From Streptomyces sp. CB02366 (GTDB lineage Bacteria; Actinomycetota; Actinomycetes; Streptomycetales; Streptomycetaceae), in contig NZ_LIVT01000001.1 of the NCBI RefSeq assembly GCF_001905905.1, forward strand, positions 1 through 64,000: 64,000 nucleotides of DNA, given 5' to 3'. A program made the translations under genes and the position numbers. Positions 29,570 through 42,459 of the stretch are shown here, piece after piece (the stretch's first letter is position 1; each line of letters begins with the position of its first letter). Below the pieces are notes generated by a model. That model had not been told where the DNA came from. It did no database searches and saw only the letters and a list, made by a program, of their open reading frames with translations.

Positions 29570-31446
29570 CCACGACCACCGACGACGCCTCGCTCCCGGC
29601 CGCCGACGACGACCGCCTGCGGAAGGAGCCGCCCGCGCCCGGACCGCCGCCGTCCGACGACCCGTTCGACCGGGACGAGCTGCCCGCCCCGCCCGGGGCC
29701 ACCCTGGCGCTGCTGTTCTCGCTGCTGGCCCCGATGCGCGGCCGGGTCGCGGTGACGGCGCTGCTCCTGGTGGTGCAGCAGGCCGCGATGCAGGCGGGTC
29801 CGCTGCTGGTGGCGTACGCGATCGACCGGGGGGTTCCGGCGTTCCGGGACCACGACCACGGGCCGCTGATCGCGGTCGCGGTCGGCTACGCGCTGTGCTC
29901 CGTCGGCGCGGGCGCCCTCCAGTACGCCTTCATCCGGGCCGCCGCCCGGATCAACCAGGACGTGCTGCTCGACCTGCGCGGCCGGATCTTCCGGCACGCC
30001 CAGGCCCTCAGCATCGACTTCCACGAGCGCTACACCTCGGGCCGGCTGATCTCGCGCTCCACGACGGACGTGGAGTCGCTGCGGGAGCTGCTGAACGAGG
30101 GGCTCCAGGAACTGATCGGCGTGGTCCTGTCGTTCGTGTCGATCGCCCTGGTGCTGCTCTGGCTGGACCCGGGCATCGGCGCGATCGCCGCGCTCTCCTT
30201 CGTGCCGCTGTACCTGATGGTCCGCCTCTACCGGCGGCGGGCGTCCGTCGCGTTCGCGGCGCGGTCCACGGCGATCGCGGCGGTCATCGTGAAGTTCGCG
30301 GAGACGATGAACGGCATCCGTCCGGTCCAGGCGTTCCGCCGGGAGCGGAGCAACGACGCCGCCTTCACCGTGCTGAACACCCGTCACGAGCGGGCGAACG
30401 GCGACGCCATACTGGAGATGGCGCGCTACGTCACCGGCTCCCGGCTCATCGCGAACACGGCGGTGGCCGGCATGGTGCTCTGGGGCGCCTGGCGGGTGGC
30501 GGACGGCACGCTGGCGCTCGGGGTGCTGGCGGCGGCGGTGCTGTACATCAGGCGGCTGTACGACCCGATCGACCGGCTCGGGATGTTCCTCAACTCCTAC
30601 GAGTCGGCGGCGGCTTCGCTCGCGAAGGTCGCCGGTCTGCTGGCCCAGACGCCGAACGTGCCGGAGACCGACCGCCCCCGGAAACTGCCGCCGCGCTCCG
30701 GGGACCTGCCGGGCCGGGAGGTCGTCTTCGACGGGGTGCGGTTCGCCTACCGCACGGGCGGCGAGGTGCTGCCCGCGTTCGACCTGCGCATCCCGGCGGG
30801 CCGTACGGTGGCGGTGGTCGGCTCGACGGGCGCGGGCAAGTCCACGCTGGCGAAGCTGCTGGCCCGGTTCTACGACCCGACCGAGGGGCGGGTCCTGCTG
30901 GACGGCACGGACCTGCGCGACCTGGACACGGCCGAGCTGCGCCGGGGCGTGGTGATGGTGACGCAGGAGGCGTTCCTGTTCTCCGGGACGGTCGCGGAGA
31001 ACATCGCGATCGGCCGCCCGGACGCCACCCGTGAGGAGATCGAACAGGCCGCCCGGGCCATCGGCGCGCACGATTTCATCGCCGCCCTGCCGGACGGCTA
31101 CGACACCGACGTACGCAAGCGCGGCGGCCGGATCTCGGCGGGGCAGCGGCAGTTGGTGGCCTTCGCCCGCGCCCTGCTTGCCGATCCGGCGGTGCTGATC
31201 CTGGACGAGGCGACCAGCTCCCTGGACGTCCCCGGCGAGCGGGCGGTCCAGAAGGCCATGGACACGGTGCTGCACGGCCGTACGGCGGTGGTCATCGCCC
31301 ACCGGCTCTCCACCGTGGAGATCGCGGACCGGGTGCTGGTGATGGAGCACGGCCGGATCGTGGAGGACGGGGCCCCCGCCGAACTGATCGCCGGTACGGG
31401 CCGGTTCGCGGATCTGCACCGGACGTGGAGGGAGAGTCTGAGCTGA
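29566..31446 (+). CDS. ABC exporter half-transporter with canonical Walker B (subunit 2)
   Basis: 626 residues; the ATG overlaps the preceding stop (ATGA). After a 45-residue acidic N-terminus comes a six-helix exporter domain (LALLFSLLAPMRGRVAVTAL onward). The nucleotide-binding domain has Walker A VGSTGAGKSTLAK, signature RISAGQRQLVAF (LSGGQ changed to ISAGQ), Walker B VLILDEATSSLD with the catalytic Glu, and H-loop VVIAHRLST. Pairing with subunit 1 gives one consensus ATP site (this Walker B plus the partner's LSGGQ) and one degenerate site. This is the arrangement of TM287/288- and BmrCD-like exporters. Confidence 0.93.
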   Translation: MTTTTDDASLPAADDDRLRKEPPAPGPPPSDDPFDRDELPAPPGATLALLFSLLAPMRGRVAVTALLLVVQQAAMQAGPLLVAYAIDRGVPAFRDHDHGPLIAVAVGYALCSVGAGALQYAFIRAAARINQDVLLDLRGRIFRHAQALSIDFHERYTSGRLISRSTTDVESLRELLNEGLQELIGVVLSFVSIALVLLWLDPGIGAIAALSFVPLYLMVRLYRRRASVAFAARSTAIAAVIVKFAETMNGIRPVQAFRRERSNDAAFTVLNTRHERANGDAILEMARYVTGSRLIANTAVAGMVLWGAWRVADGTLALGVLAAAVLYIRRLYDPIDRLGMFLNSYESAAASLAKVAGLLAQTPNVPETDRPRKLPPRSGDLPGREVVFDGVRFAYRTGGEVLPAFDLRIPAGRTVAVVGSTGAGKSTLAKLLARFYDPTEGRVLLDGTDLRDLDTAELRRGVVMVTQEAFLFSGTVAENIAIGRPDATREEIEQAARAIGAHDFIAALPDGYDTDVRKRGGRISAGQRQLVAFARALLADPAVLILDEATSSLDVPGERAVQKAMDTVLHGRTAVVIAHRLSTVEIADRVLVMEHGRIVEDGAPAELIAGTGRFADLHRTWRESLS

Positions 31447-31530
31447 GGGGCGGGCCTGCCGCCGTACGAGCGGCGCGGGTCCCGCGCGTTCGCGGGCGTG
31501 GGGAACCCGCCGTGTTCCGGCGGGCGACGC

Positions 31531-31562
31531 GCCGGCCCGTCGCCCCCGTGCGACGGGCCGGC
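31531..31562. terminator. Bidirectional hairpin between ABC operon and GNAT gene
   Basis: Perfect 12-bp stem GCCGGCCCGTCG / CGACGGGCCGGC with an 8-base loop, between convergent genes. Confidence 0.8.
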
Positions 31563-31577
31563 CGGTTTCCGGGTCCG

Positions 31578-32093
31578 TCAGACGCCGAAGGGCGCCGGGT
31601 AGCGGATGACGCCCCGCAGGGCGGGGGCGGCGGGGTCCAGGGCGAGAACCATCATGGCTTCGTCGGGCACCTCGAAGGGCGGGTGGACGCCGTGGTTCGA
31701 GGCCGGGGTGAACCCGAAGCGCGGGTAGTAGCCGGGGTGCCCCAGGCAGGTGACGAGGTTCTCGCCGCGGGCACGGGCGGCGTCCAGGGCGGCGCGGATC
31801 GCGGCGGACCCCGCTCCCGTCCTCTGGTGGGCGGGGAGCACCGCGCACGGGCCGAGCACGAGAGCGGGGCCGTCGCCGATGTGGCAGCGGGTCAGCAGCG
31901 CGAAGCCCGCGACGGCGCCGTCCGGGGTCTGCGCCACCAGGGAGAGGCCGTCGATCCAGGCGGGGTCGGCGCGCAGGGCGTCGACCAGGTCGGCCTCCAG
32001 CGGGGTCGGGAACGCGGCGAGGTTGACCGCGCGGATCGCGGCGATGTCGGCGGCGGTCTCGGGGCGGGTGGTCCAGGCGAGGGGAGTGTCCAT
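31578..32093 (-). CDS. GNAT-family N-acetyltransferase
   Basis: The ATG at 32093 gives 171 residues. The frame runs on upstream but without family sequence there. TTRPETAADIAAIRAVNLAA is the N-terminal strand-helix. LVLGPCAVLPAHQRTGAGSA is motif A, with the acetyl-CoA pyrophosphate loop (Q/R-x-x-G-x-G/A as QRTGAG). LGHPGYYPRFGFTPAS is the YYxrFGF segment seen in putative acetyltransferases of about 170 residues (YhbS-like). Its acceptor substrate is unknown. The ribosome binding site is weak. It is monocistronic. Confidence 0.88.
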   Translation of the reverse strand: MDTPLAWTTRPETAADIAAIRAVNLAAFPTPLEADLVDALRADPAWIDGLSLVAQTPDGAVAGFALLTRCHIGDGPALVLGPCAVLPAHQRTGAGSAAIRAALDAARARGENLVTCLGHPGYYPRFGFTPASNHGVHPPFEVPDEAMMVLALDPAAPALRGVIRYPAPFGV

Positions 32094-32399
32094 GGGGAGA
32101 GTCTGGTCCGTTCCACGGGGGTACGGGGAGCCGGGGCCCCAGTGGTGCGGTCGTACGCCGCCGCTCGCGGCAGCGCCGGACGCGCCCGTGGCCTCCTGCG
32201 GAACACGCGCCCAGCGGGTGCGCGGACGCGGGGAGACGTGAACGCGGCGAAGGCGGGGCGCGGCGGGTGGATGCCGGCGGGATGCGAACCCGCGGACGAG
32301 AGAGGGCAGGTCCGTCCCTGCCTCGCCGAGTCGCCACGAGGGGGACCTCCCCCGCGGCGATCGCCCTGGACCGCCCGGCCACGGCATCGCACCCCGCAG

Positions 32400-32552
32400 C
32401 GGGCGGCCGTCGTCACGCTCGCCCCGCAGGCGGCCGTCCCGCACCTGCTGACGAACGGGCCCGGCACCCTCGCGGCGGCGGGGCTGGAGGACCCGGACCG
32501 CTTCGTCCGCGACCTCCTGGACACGGTGTACCCGCCGGGAGCGGCCGGCTGA
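32400..32552 (+). pseudogene. Possible C-terminal remnant of a TetR-family regulator
   Basis: The last 43 codons of an open frame here read APQAAVPHLLTNGPGTLAAA followed by GLEDPDRFVRDLLDTVYPPG. This looks like the terminal helices of a TetR-type ligand-binding domain, while everything upstream in that frame is low-complexity. No DNA-binding domain is present. I regard it as a decayed fragment, with weak support. Confidence 0.35.
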
Positions 32553-32812
32553 GCGGCCTCCCGCCCCGGTCCGATTCCGTCGGACCGGCGCATTCCGGCG
32601 CGCGAATCTGGCCAGAACCCGCCACCGTCTCACCAGGCGGTCACCCCGCCCCCCGCCGGCCGCGCCGCCGCGGCGGCCCGTGGGCGCGAAACCTGTGACC
32701 ACCCTGTGAATGCCGGGCCGCGCAACGCCCGGTAACACTGCGGCAATGATCGGTGAAACGTCCGCTTAACGAACACGACCTTTCCGGCAACGAACGAAAA
32801 CCGGCCAACTTG

Positions 32813-32842
32813 TTGACGCGCTCCTGACAGGTGCGGTCATCT
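32813..32842 (+). promoter_or_regulatory. Probable metalloprotease promoter
   Basis: TTGACG (32813-32818) and TCATCT (32837-32842), 18 bases apart and about 90 bases before the GTG start at 32935. This resembles a vegetative (HrdB-type) promoter with a leader. Confidence 0.5.
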
Positions 32843-32934
32843 GCTGACACTCTTCACCCCGTTCTGCGCACCGCCTGCACCGTCCGGACGGCCCGTCCAG
32901 GCCGCCCGGTACCCCCCTCGCAGAAGGAGTCCGC

Positions 32935-34974
32935 GTGAGATCCACGCCCAGCCGTCGCGCCACCGCGACCGGCGCTCTGATCGCCGCCGCAGCCCTCATA
33001 GCCGTCGCCGTCCCGTCCGGCGCCGCGACCGCCACCCCCGCCGCGACCCCGTTCGGCGGCGTCACCGCCGGCACGAAGGCCGACCCGGGCGCCCTGCCCG
33101 CCAAGCTCTCCCCCGCCCAGCGCGCGGAGCTGCTCCGCGAGGCCGACGCCGCCAAGGCGGCCACCGCCAAGGAACTCGGCCTCGGCTCCACGGAGAAGCT
33201 CGTGGTCCGCGACGTCGTCCAGGACCGCGACGGCACGACGCACACCCGCTACGAGCGCACCCTGGGCGGGCTCCCCGTCCTCGGCGGCGACCTCGTGGTC
33301 AAGGAGTCCCCGGCCGGGAGGACCGAGGGCGTCAGCAAGGCGTCGAAGGCGACCGGCGCGCAGCTGAAGGCCGTCGGCCTCACCGCCGACGTGGCCCCGG
33401 CCGCCGCCGAGAAGCAGGCGCTCGGCGCGGCGAAGGCCGAGGGCTCGACGGCGAAGAAGGCGGCCCAGGCCCCGCGCAAGGTGATCTGGCTGGGCGGCGG
33501 CTCCCCGCAGCTCGCGTACGAGACCGTGGTCGGCGGACTCCAGCACGACGGCACCCCGAACGAGCTGCACGTCCTCACCGACGCCACCTCGGGCGAGAAG
33601 CTCTACGAGTGGCAGGCCGTCCACAACGGCACGGGCAACACGCAGTACAACGGCCAGGTCACCCTGGGCACCGCGCCCTCGTACACCCTGACCGACACCA
33701 CGCGCGGCAACCACAAGACGTACAACCTGAACCGGGGCAGCTCCGGCACCGGCACCCTGTTCTCCGGCCCGGACGACGTCTGGGGCGACGGCACTCCGCA
33801 GAACGCCGAGACGGCCGGCGCGGACGCCCACTACGGCGCGGCCGAGACCTGGGACTACTACAAGAACGTGCACGGCCGCAACGGCATCCGCGGTGACGGC
33901 GTCGGCGCGTACTCCCGCGTCCACTACGGCAACAACTACGTCAACGCGTTCTGGCAGGACAGCTGCTTCTGCATGACGTACGGCGACGGCGACGGCAACG
34001 TCAAGCCGCTGACCTCCCTGGACGTGGCCGCCCACGAGATGACGCACGGCCTGACCTCGGTCACGGCCAAGCTCGTCTACAGCGGCGAGTCCGGCGGTCT
34101 CAACGAGGCCACCTCCGACATCTTCGCCGCGGGCGTGGAGTTCTACTCCAACACCACCGCGGACCCGGGCGACTACCTGGTCGGCGAGAAGATCGACATC
34201 CGCGGCAACGGCACCCCGCTGCGCTACATGGACAAGCCCTCCAAGGACGGCTCGTCCAAGGACGCCTGGTACTCGGGCATCGGCAACGTCGACGTCCACT
34301 ACTCCTCGGGGCCGGCGAACCACTGGTTCTACCTGCTCTCCGAGGGCAGCGGCGTCAAGACCGTCAACGGCGTCACCTACGACTCGCCGACCTCCGACAA
34401 CCTCCCGGTGACCGGCATCGGCCGGGACAAGGCGCTGCAGATCTGGTTCAAGGCGCTCACCACGAAGTTCACCTCGACGACCAACTACGCCGCCGCCCGC
34501 ACCGGCACGCTCGCGGTCGCCGGTGAGCTGTACGGGACGACCAGCCCCGAGTACGCGGCCGTGGCCCACGCCTGGGCCGGCGTCAACGTGGGCGCCCGCC
34601 CCGGCGGCGGAAACCCGGACCCGGGCGGCAAGGTGTTCGAGAACAACACCCCCGTGACCATCCCGGACGCCGGTGCGGCCGTCACCAGCGCGGTCACCGT
34701 CTCCGGTGTCACCGGCAACGCGCCGAGCACCCTCAAGGCGGACGTGAACATCACCCACACCTGGCGCGGTGACCTGGTCATCGACCTGGTGGCCCCGGAC
34801 GGCACCGCCTACCGGCTGAAGAACTCCTCCTCCGGCGACTCCGCGGACAACGTGGTGGCGACCTACACGGTCAACGCCTCGTCCGAGGTGGCCAACGGGG
34901 TCTGGAAGCTGAAGGTCCAGGACATCGCCAGCCAGGACACCGGCCGGATCAACAGCTTCAAGCTCACCTTCTGA
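32935..34974 (+). CDS. Secreted M4 (thermolysin-like) neutral metalloprotease with P-domain
   Basis: GTG start with AGAAGGAG upstream; 679 residues. The order is a signal peptide (RRATATGALIAAAALIAVAV, then SGAATA), an FTP/PepSY-type propeptide (about 60-215), and the M4 catalytic domain. Zinc-binding HEMTH (His367, Glu368, His371) and the third ligand Glu391 in GGLNEATSD are at the classical 24-residue spacing. A downstream DVHYSSGPANHWFY holds the substrate/catalytic His. Residues 560-679 form a proprotein-convertase P-type beta domain (VTIPDAGAAVTSAVTVSG, NITHTWRGDLVIDLVAPDG). It is an extracellular endopeptidase, self-activated by propeptide removal, and monocistronic. Confidence 0.95.
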   Translation: MRSTPSRRATATGALIAAAALIAVAVPSGAATATPAATPFGGVTAGTKADPGALPAKLSPAQRAELLREADAAKAATAKELGLGSTEKLVVRDVVQDRDGTTHTRYERTLGGLPVLGGDLVVKESPAGRTEGVSKASKATGAQLKAVGLTADVAPAAAEKQALGAAKAEGSTAKKAAQAPRKVIWLGGGSPQLAYETVVGGLQHDGTPNELHVLTDATSGEKLYEWQAVHNGTGNTQYNGQVTLGTAPSYTLTDTTRGNHKTYNLNRGSSGTGTLFSGPDDVWGDGTPQNAETAGADAHYGAAETWDYYKNVHGRNGIRGDGVGAYSRVHYGNNYVNAFWQDSCFCMTYGDGDGNVKPLTSLDVAAHEMTHGLTSVTAKLVYSGESGGLNEATSDIFAAGVEFYSNTTADPGDYLVGEKIDIRGNGTPLRYMDKPSKDGSSKDAWYSGIGNVDVHYSSGPANHWFYLLSEGSGVKTVNGVTYDSPTSDNLPVTGIGRDKALQIWFKALTTKFTSTTNYAAARTGTLAVAGELYGTTSPEYAAVAHAWAGVNVGARPGGGNPDPGGKVFENNTPVTIPDAGAAVTSAVTVSGVTGNAPSTLKADVNITHTWRGDLVIDLVAPDGTAYRLKNSSSGDSADNVVATYTVNASSEVANGVWKLKVQDIASQDTGRINSFKLTF

Positions 34975-35023
34975 TCCCCACCCCGCAGGGCCGAGCGGCC
35001 CGGCGGGGAGGGAGCACAGACGG

Positions 35024-35060
35024 AACGGCCCGGGAGGAGTCCGCCCCCTCCCGGGCCGTT
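35024..35060. terminator. Bidirectional hairpin between metalloprotease and glgP
   Basis: Perfect 14-bp stem AACGGCCCGGGAGG / CCTCCCGGGCCGTT with a 9-base loop, between convergent genes. Confidence 0.85.
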
Positions 35061-35116
35061 CGCCATGCCGGGCCGCCCGCGGCGCACCGGCGGTGCGGGC
35101 GGCGCGGAACGCCCGC

Positions 35117-37786
35117 TCAGCGCATCAGCACGCCCGCGCCCTCCCGCGCCGCCTCGGCCGGCAGCGCGACCAGCCCCAGTTCGGCGCCGGTGGCCAGCAG
35201 CGGGTGGGCGGGCAGGACGCGCACGGTGTAGCCGTAGGGTCCCGTCCGGTCCAGCGCGAGCGGGCCCTCGAACAGCCAGCGGTCCTCCAGGTCCTGGCCT
35301 CCCGCCGGCTTCAGCGGGAAGACCTGGGCGTCCGCGATCGCGTCCCCGGAGTCGACCCGGCCCGCCACCACCTGGACCTCCACGTCGTCCGGGTCGAGCC
35401 CGCCGAGGGCGATCCGCGCCCGCAGCGCCAGGGTGGCCCCCAGCTCCGCCGAACCGCACTCGGCGGTGTCGGTCACCGACTCCACGTGGTCGACCGAGAC
35501 GCCCCGCCACGCCGCGTGGACCTTGGCCTTCCAGGCGGCGAGATCCCGCGCGGCGGCGGGCTCCAGGGCCCGCCGGGACCGGGCGGCGGGGGCGTACAGC
35601 CGCTCCACGTACTCGCGGACCATCCGCCCCGCGAGCACCTTCGGCCCCAGGTTGACCAGAGTGGAGCGGACCATCTCGATCCAGCGGTCCGGCAGCCCCT
35701 CGGCCCCCCGGTCGTAGAAGCGCGGGGCGACCCGGTCCTCGATCAGGGCGTACAGGGCGTTCGCCTCCAGCTCGTCCCGGCGGTCCTCGTCGACCGCGGA
35801 GCCGTCCGCGGTCGGGATCTCCCAGCCGAAGTCCGGGTCGAACCACTCGTCCCACCAGCCGTCGCGCACCGACAGGTTGAGGCAGCCGTTCAGCGCCGCC
35901 TTCATCCCGCTCGTGCCGCACGCCTCCAGCGGGCGCAGCGGGTTGTTGAGCCAGACGTCGCAGCCGGGGTAGAGCTTCTGCGCCATGCCCATGCCGTAGT
36001 CCGGGAGGAAGACGATGCGGTGGCGTACGCGCGGGTCGTCCGCGAACCGCACCAGCTCCTGCACCAGCCGCTTCCCTCCGTCGTCGGCGGGGTGGGCCTT
36101 GCCCGCGACGACGATCTGGATCGGGTGCGTGGGGTGCAGCAGCAGCGCCCGCAGCCGGTCGCGGTCGCGGAGCATGAGCGTGAGCCGCTTGTAGGAGGGG
36201 ACGCGGCGGGCGAAGCCGATGGTCAGGACGTCCGGGTCGAGGACGCCGTCGATCCAGCCCAGCTCGGCGGTGCCCGCCCCGCGCCTGCGCCAGGAGGCGT
36301 AGAGGCGGCGGCGGACCTCGGTGACCAGTTGGCCGCGCAGGTCCCGGCGGAGGTCCCAGATCTCCTGGTCGCCGATGCCGCTCACCGCGTCCCAGCGGCG
36401 GGGCGTGGAGCCGGAGGCGGATGACCCGCCGGCCACCGGGCCGCCGGCCAGCACCTGGTGGGCGCGGTCCTCGCCGACCTGGCCGGCGCCGAGCCGGAAC
36501 ACCTCGGGGGCGACCCAGGTCGGGGCGTGGACGCCGTTGGTGACGGAGGTGATCGGCACCTCGGCGGCGTCGAAGCCCGGCCAGAGCCCGGAGAACATCT
36601 CCCGGCTGACCGCCCCGTGCAGGGTGGAGACGCCGTTGGCGCGCTGAGCCAGCCTGAGGCCCATCACGGCCATGTTGAACAGCTCGGGCTCGCCGCCGGG
36701 GTAGGTCTCGGTGCCCAGCCCGAGGACCTTCTCGACGGGCACGCCGGGCAGTTCGCCGTCGTCGCCGAAGTGGCGGGCGACGAGCCCCCGGTCGAAACGG
36801 TCTATCCCGGCGGGCACCGGGGTGTGGGTGGTGAACACGGTCCCGGCCCGGACCACTTCGAGCGCGGCGTCGAAGTCGAGCCCGTGGGCGGACAGTTCGC
36901 GGATGCGCTCCAGTCCGAGGAAGCCGGCGTGGCCCTCGTTGGTGTGGAACACCTCCGGTTCGGGGGTGTCGGTGAGGCGGCACCAGATGCGGACGGCCCG
37001 CACCCCGCCGATGCCGAGGAGCATCTCCTGGAGGAGGCGGTGGTCGCTGCCGCCGCCGTACAGCCGGTCGGTGACGTCGCGTTCGCCGGGGGCGTTCTCC
37101 TCGACGTCGGAGTCGAGCAGGAGCAGCGGCACGCGGCCGACCCGGGCGAGCCAGATACAGGCGTGCAGCGAGCGGCCGCCGGGCAGGGCGAGGACGACGC
37201 GCGCCGGGGCGCCGTCCGCCTCGCGGACGAGGTCGAGCGGGAGTTCATTGGGGTCGAGGACGGGATAGTGCTCCTGCTGCCAGCCGTCGCGCGAGAGGGT
37301 CTGGCGGAAGTAGCCGTGGCTGTAGAGGAGTCCGACGCCGATGAGCGGGACGCCGAGGTCGCTGGCGGCCTTGAGGTGGTCGCCGGCCAGGATGCCGAGG
37401 CCCCCGCTGTACTGGGGCAGTGCGGCGGTGACGCCGAACTCGGGCGAGAAGTAGGCGACGGCCCGGGGGAGTTCGGCTCCGGCGGCCCGCTGTTCCTGGT
37501 ACCAGCGGGGGCCTTCCAGGTACTCCGTCAGGTCGGCGGAGGCCGCGGCGAGGCGGCCGAGGTACTCCTCGTCCCCGGCCAGTTCGGCGAGCCGCCCGGC
37601 GGACAGCGAGCCGAGCAGGCGTACGGGGTCGGCGTCCGCGGGCCGCCAGCCCTCGGGATCGGTGGACCGGAAGAGCTCACGGGTCTCGGTGTGCCAGGAC
37701 CAGCGCAGGTTGCGCGCGAGGTCGTGGAGGGGTCGGAGGGGTTCGGGGAGGACAGGACGCACGGTGAATCGACGAATGGCCTTCAC
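35117..37786 (-). CDS. glgP: Alpha-glucan (glycogen) phosphorylase, GT35
   Basis: The GTG at 37786 is chosen (AAAGG eight bases upstream; MKAIRRFTVRPVLPEPLRPL is the usual start). An ATG at 37819 lacks a ribosome binding site. The 889 residues have the actinobacterial layout: an N-terminal domain with AYFSPEFGVTAALPQYSGGL and AGDHLKAASDLGVPLIGVGL. Further blocks are HTNEGHAGFLGLERI, TVFTTHTPVPAGIDRF, GFARRVPSYKRLTL and EACGTSGMKAALNG with the pyridoxal-phosphate Lys. A C-terminal beta extension follows. It releases glucose 1-phosphate from alpha-1,4-glucan. It is divergent from glgE, sharing a 729-bp control region. Confidence 0.95.
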   Translation of the reverse strand: MKAIRRFTVRPVLPEPLRPLHDLARNLRWSWHTETRELFRSTDPEGWRPADADPVRLLGSLSAGRLAELAGDEEYLGRLAAASADLTEYLEGPRWYQEQRAAGAELPRAVAYFSPEFGVTAALPQYSGGLGILAGDHLKAASDLGVPLIGVGLLYSHGYFRQTLSRDGWQQEHYPVLDPNELPLDLVREADGAPARVVLALPGGRSLHACIWLARVGRVPLLLLDSDVEENAPGERDVTDRLYGGGSDHRLLQEMLLGIGGVRAVRIWCRLTDTPEPEVFHTNEGHAGFLGLERIRELSAHGLDFDAALEVVRAGTVFTTHTPVPAGIDRFDRGLVARHFGDDGELPGVPVEKVLGLGTETYPGGEPELFNMAVMGLRLAQRANGVSTLHGAVSREMFSGLWPGFDAAEVPITSVTNGVHAPTWVAPEVFRLGAGQVGEDRAHQVLAGGPVAGGSSASGSTPRRWDAVSGIGDQEIWDLRRDLRGQLVTEVRRRLYASWRRRGAGTAELGWIDGVLDPDVLTIGFARRVPSYKRLTLMLRDRDRLRALLLHPTHPIQIVVAGKAHPADDGGKRLVQELVRFADDPRVRHRIVFLPDYGMGMAQKLYPGCDVWLNNPLRPLEACGTSGMKAALNGCLNLSVRDGWWDEWFDPDFGWEIPTADGSAVDEDRRDELEANALYALIEDRVAPRFYDRGAEGLPDRWIEMVRSTLVNLGPKVLAGRMVREYVERLYAPAARSRRALEPAAARDLAAWKAKVHAAWRGVSVDHVESVTDTAECGSAELGATLALRARIALGGLDPDDVEVQVVAGRVDSGDAIADAQVFPLKPAGGQDLEDRWLFEGPLALDRTGPYGYTVRVLPAHPLLATGAELGLVALPAEAAREGAGVLMR

Positions 37787-38515
37787 GTACTCCACCTTTA
37801 CAGGGGACTTGCGCATCCGAGGGGACGCACCACGGTGTGCGCCCCTTCCGTCACCCCTGACGGTAGCGGCCGTCCGTGGCGGCCTGCCACGGCGCGCGGA
37901 CGGCTCACCGGGTCCGGCCCGCCCCTCCGCGCGCCTCCCCGCGAGCCCGTGCGGAAGGCGCGCGAAGGCCGCCGCCGTTGTTCCCCGGCCGCCCCATCCG
38001 CCCCGTCCATGCTCCCCCGCCACTCCGCTCACCTGTGGGTTTGGCCGATTCACCCCCGTACGCAGCCTTGTGGACCTCACGGGCACAGGGAAGGCTGCCG
38101 TGTGGCGCCGCAGAGCGGGTATCCGGAACCCGTGGGGGCGCTTCGGGGCCCCCGCACCCACCGGGGGCGTGCGCGCCGCGCGCGGTGGAGCCCGGCCCCC
38201 GGGTGGGAACCGAGGGGTCCGTCCGGCGCCGGATTTCCCCCTCGCGGAGGCGGGGAAGGCTTTCCCGGTACCCGGCGCCACCCGGAGAGCACACGTTCTC
38301 CGCGCGTCCCGAAACATGCGCGAAACCCCCGCGACCCACCCATTCGAGTGCCATTCGAGTGAACGCGGACAGGAGCGGCCATGCCCACAGCCCGTCAACG
38401 GCCAGCTGAGCAAGTACAAAGGACAGATCCCCGTCTTCGCGGCACACGCGGTCGGTCCCCCGCCCGCGTGCCGTCCCCCGTGCACGCAGAGCTCCTCCAG
38501 CCCTCAGGTGATTCC
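37787..38515. promoter_or_regulatory. Divergent glgP-glgE control region
   Basis: 729 bases without a gene. Both leaders and promoters must be here. A tandem pair of CATTCGAGTG (38341-38350 and 38352-38361) stands out, one helical turn apart and about 155 bases before glgE. An imperfect palindrome of GGGGACGCACC with GTGTGCGCCCC lies in the glgP leader (about 37817-37842). Confidence 0.55.
38341..38361 (+). repeat. Tandem 11-bp direct repeat upstream of glgE
   Basis: CATTCGAGTG occurs twice with one base between, in phase on the helix. Such spacing suits cooperative binding of a regulator. Confidence 0.6.
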
Positions 38516-42237
<3,722 letters not shown>

Positions 42238-42248
42238 TGTTCCGCCCA

Positions 42249-42284
42249 CCCCGTGCGGGACGGTTTCCTCCGTTCCGCACGGGG
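42249..42284 (+). terminator. Hairpin in the treS-mak gap (terminator or attenuator)
   Basis: Perfect 10-bp stem CCCCGTGCGG / CCGCACGGGG with a 16-base loop, 12 bases after treS. The 222-base gap that follows could hold a mak promoter, so glgE-treS and mak-glgB may be separate or partly separate transcription units. Confidence 0.65.
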
Positions 42285-42459
42285 CACTCTGAGCGAAACG
42301 GAGGACCCGCCGAAGGGCCTTCGGAAGCTTCACGGTTCCGCCGTTCGAGTCCGTACGGACCCTCCTCTCCCGACACGTCCCGCACAGCCGGACAGCCATT
42401 GCCGCAATCCGGGACACTCTTCGCATCCTGTGGTGTGCCCGGGGAAAGGACGCGATGCC

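Larger units (their letters stand above)
32094..32934. other. 841-bp region upstream of the metalloprotease; gene remnant and promoter
   Basis: There is no intact gene. It contains a possible TetR-type C-terminal remnant (32400-32552), a tRNA T-arm-like hairpin on the minus strand near 32280 that I do not accept as a tRNA, and the metalloprotease promoter region. The last 250 bases are less GC-rich than the surroundings. Confidence 0.5.

Noticed and set aside
32275-32365. Possible minus-strand tRNA (T-arm-like GCGGG-TTCGCAT-CCCGC)
   Set aside because: No matching acceptor strand, no 5-bp/7-base anticodon arm and C instead of A at the conserved loop position.
31425-32399. N-terminal part of the 375-codon plus-strand frame ending at 32552
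   Set aside because: Low-complexity shadow of the GNAT gene and intergenic DNA. Only the last 43 codons look protein-like, and they are listed as a remnant.
42249-42284. Treating the treS-mak hairpin as proof of an operon end
   Set aside because: The stem is short compared with the other terminators in the window and has no U-tract. It may only attenuate, so the operon structure is left open.
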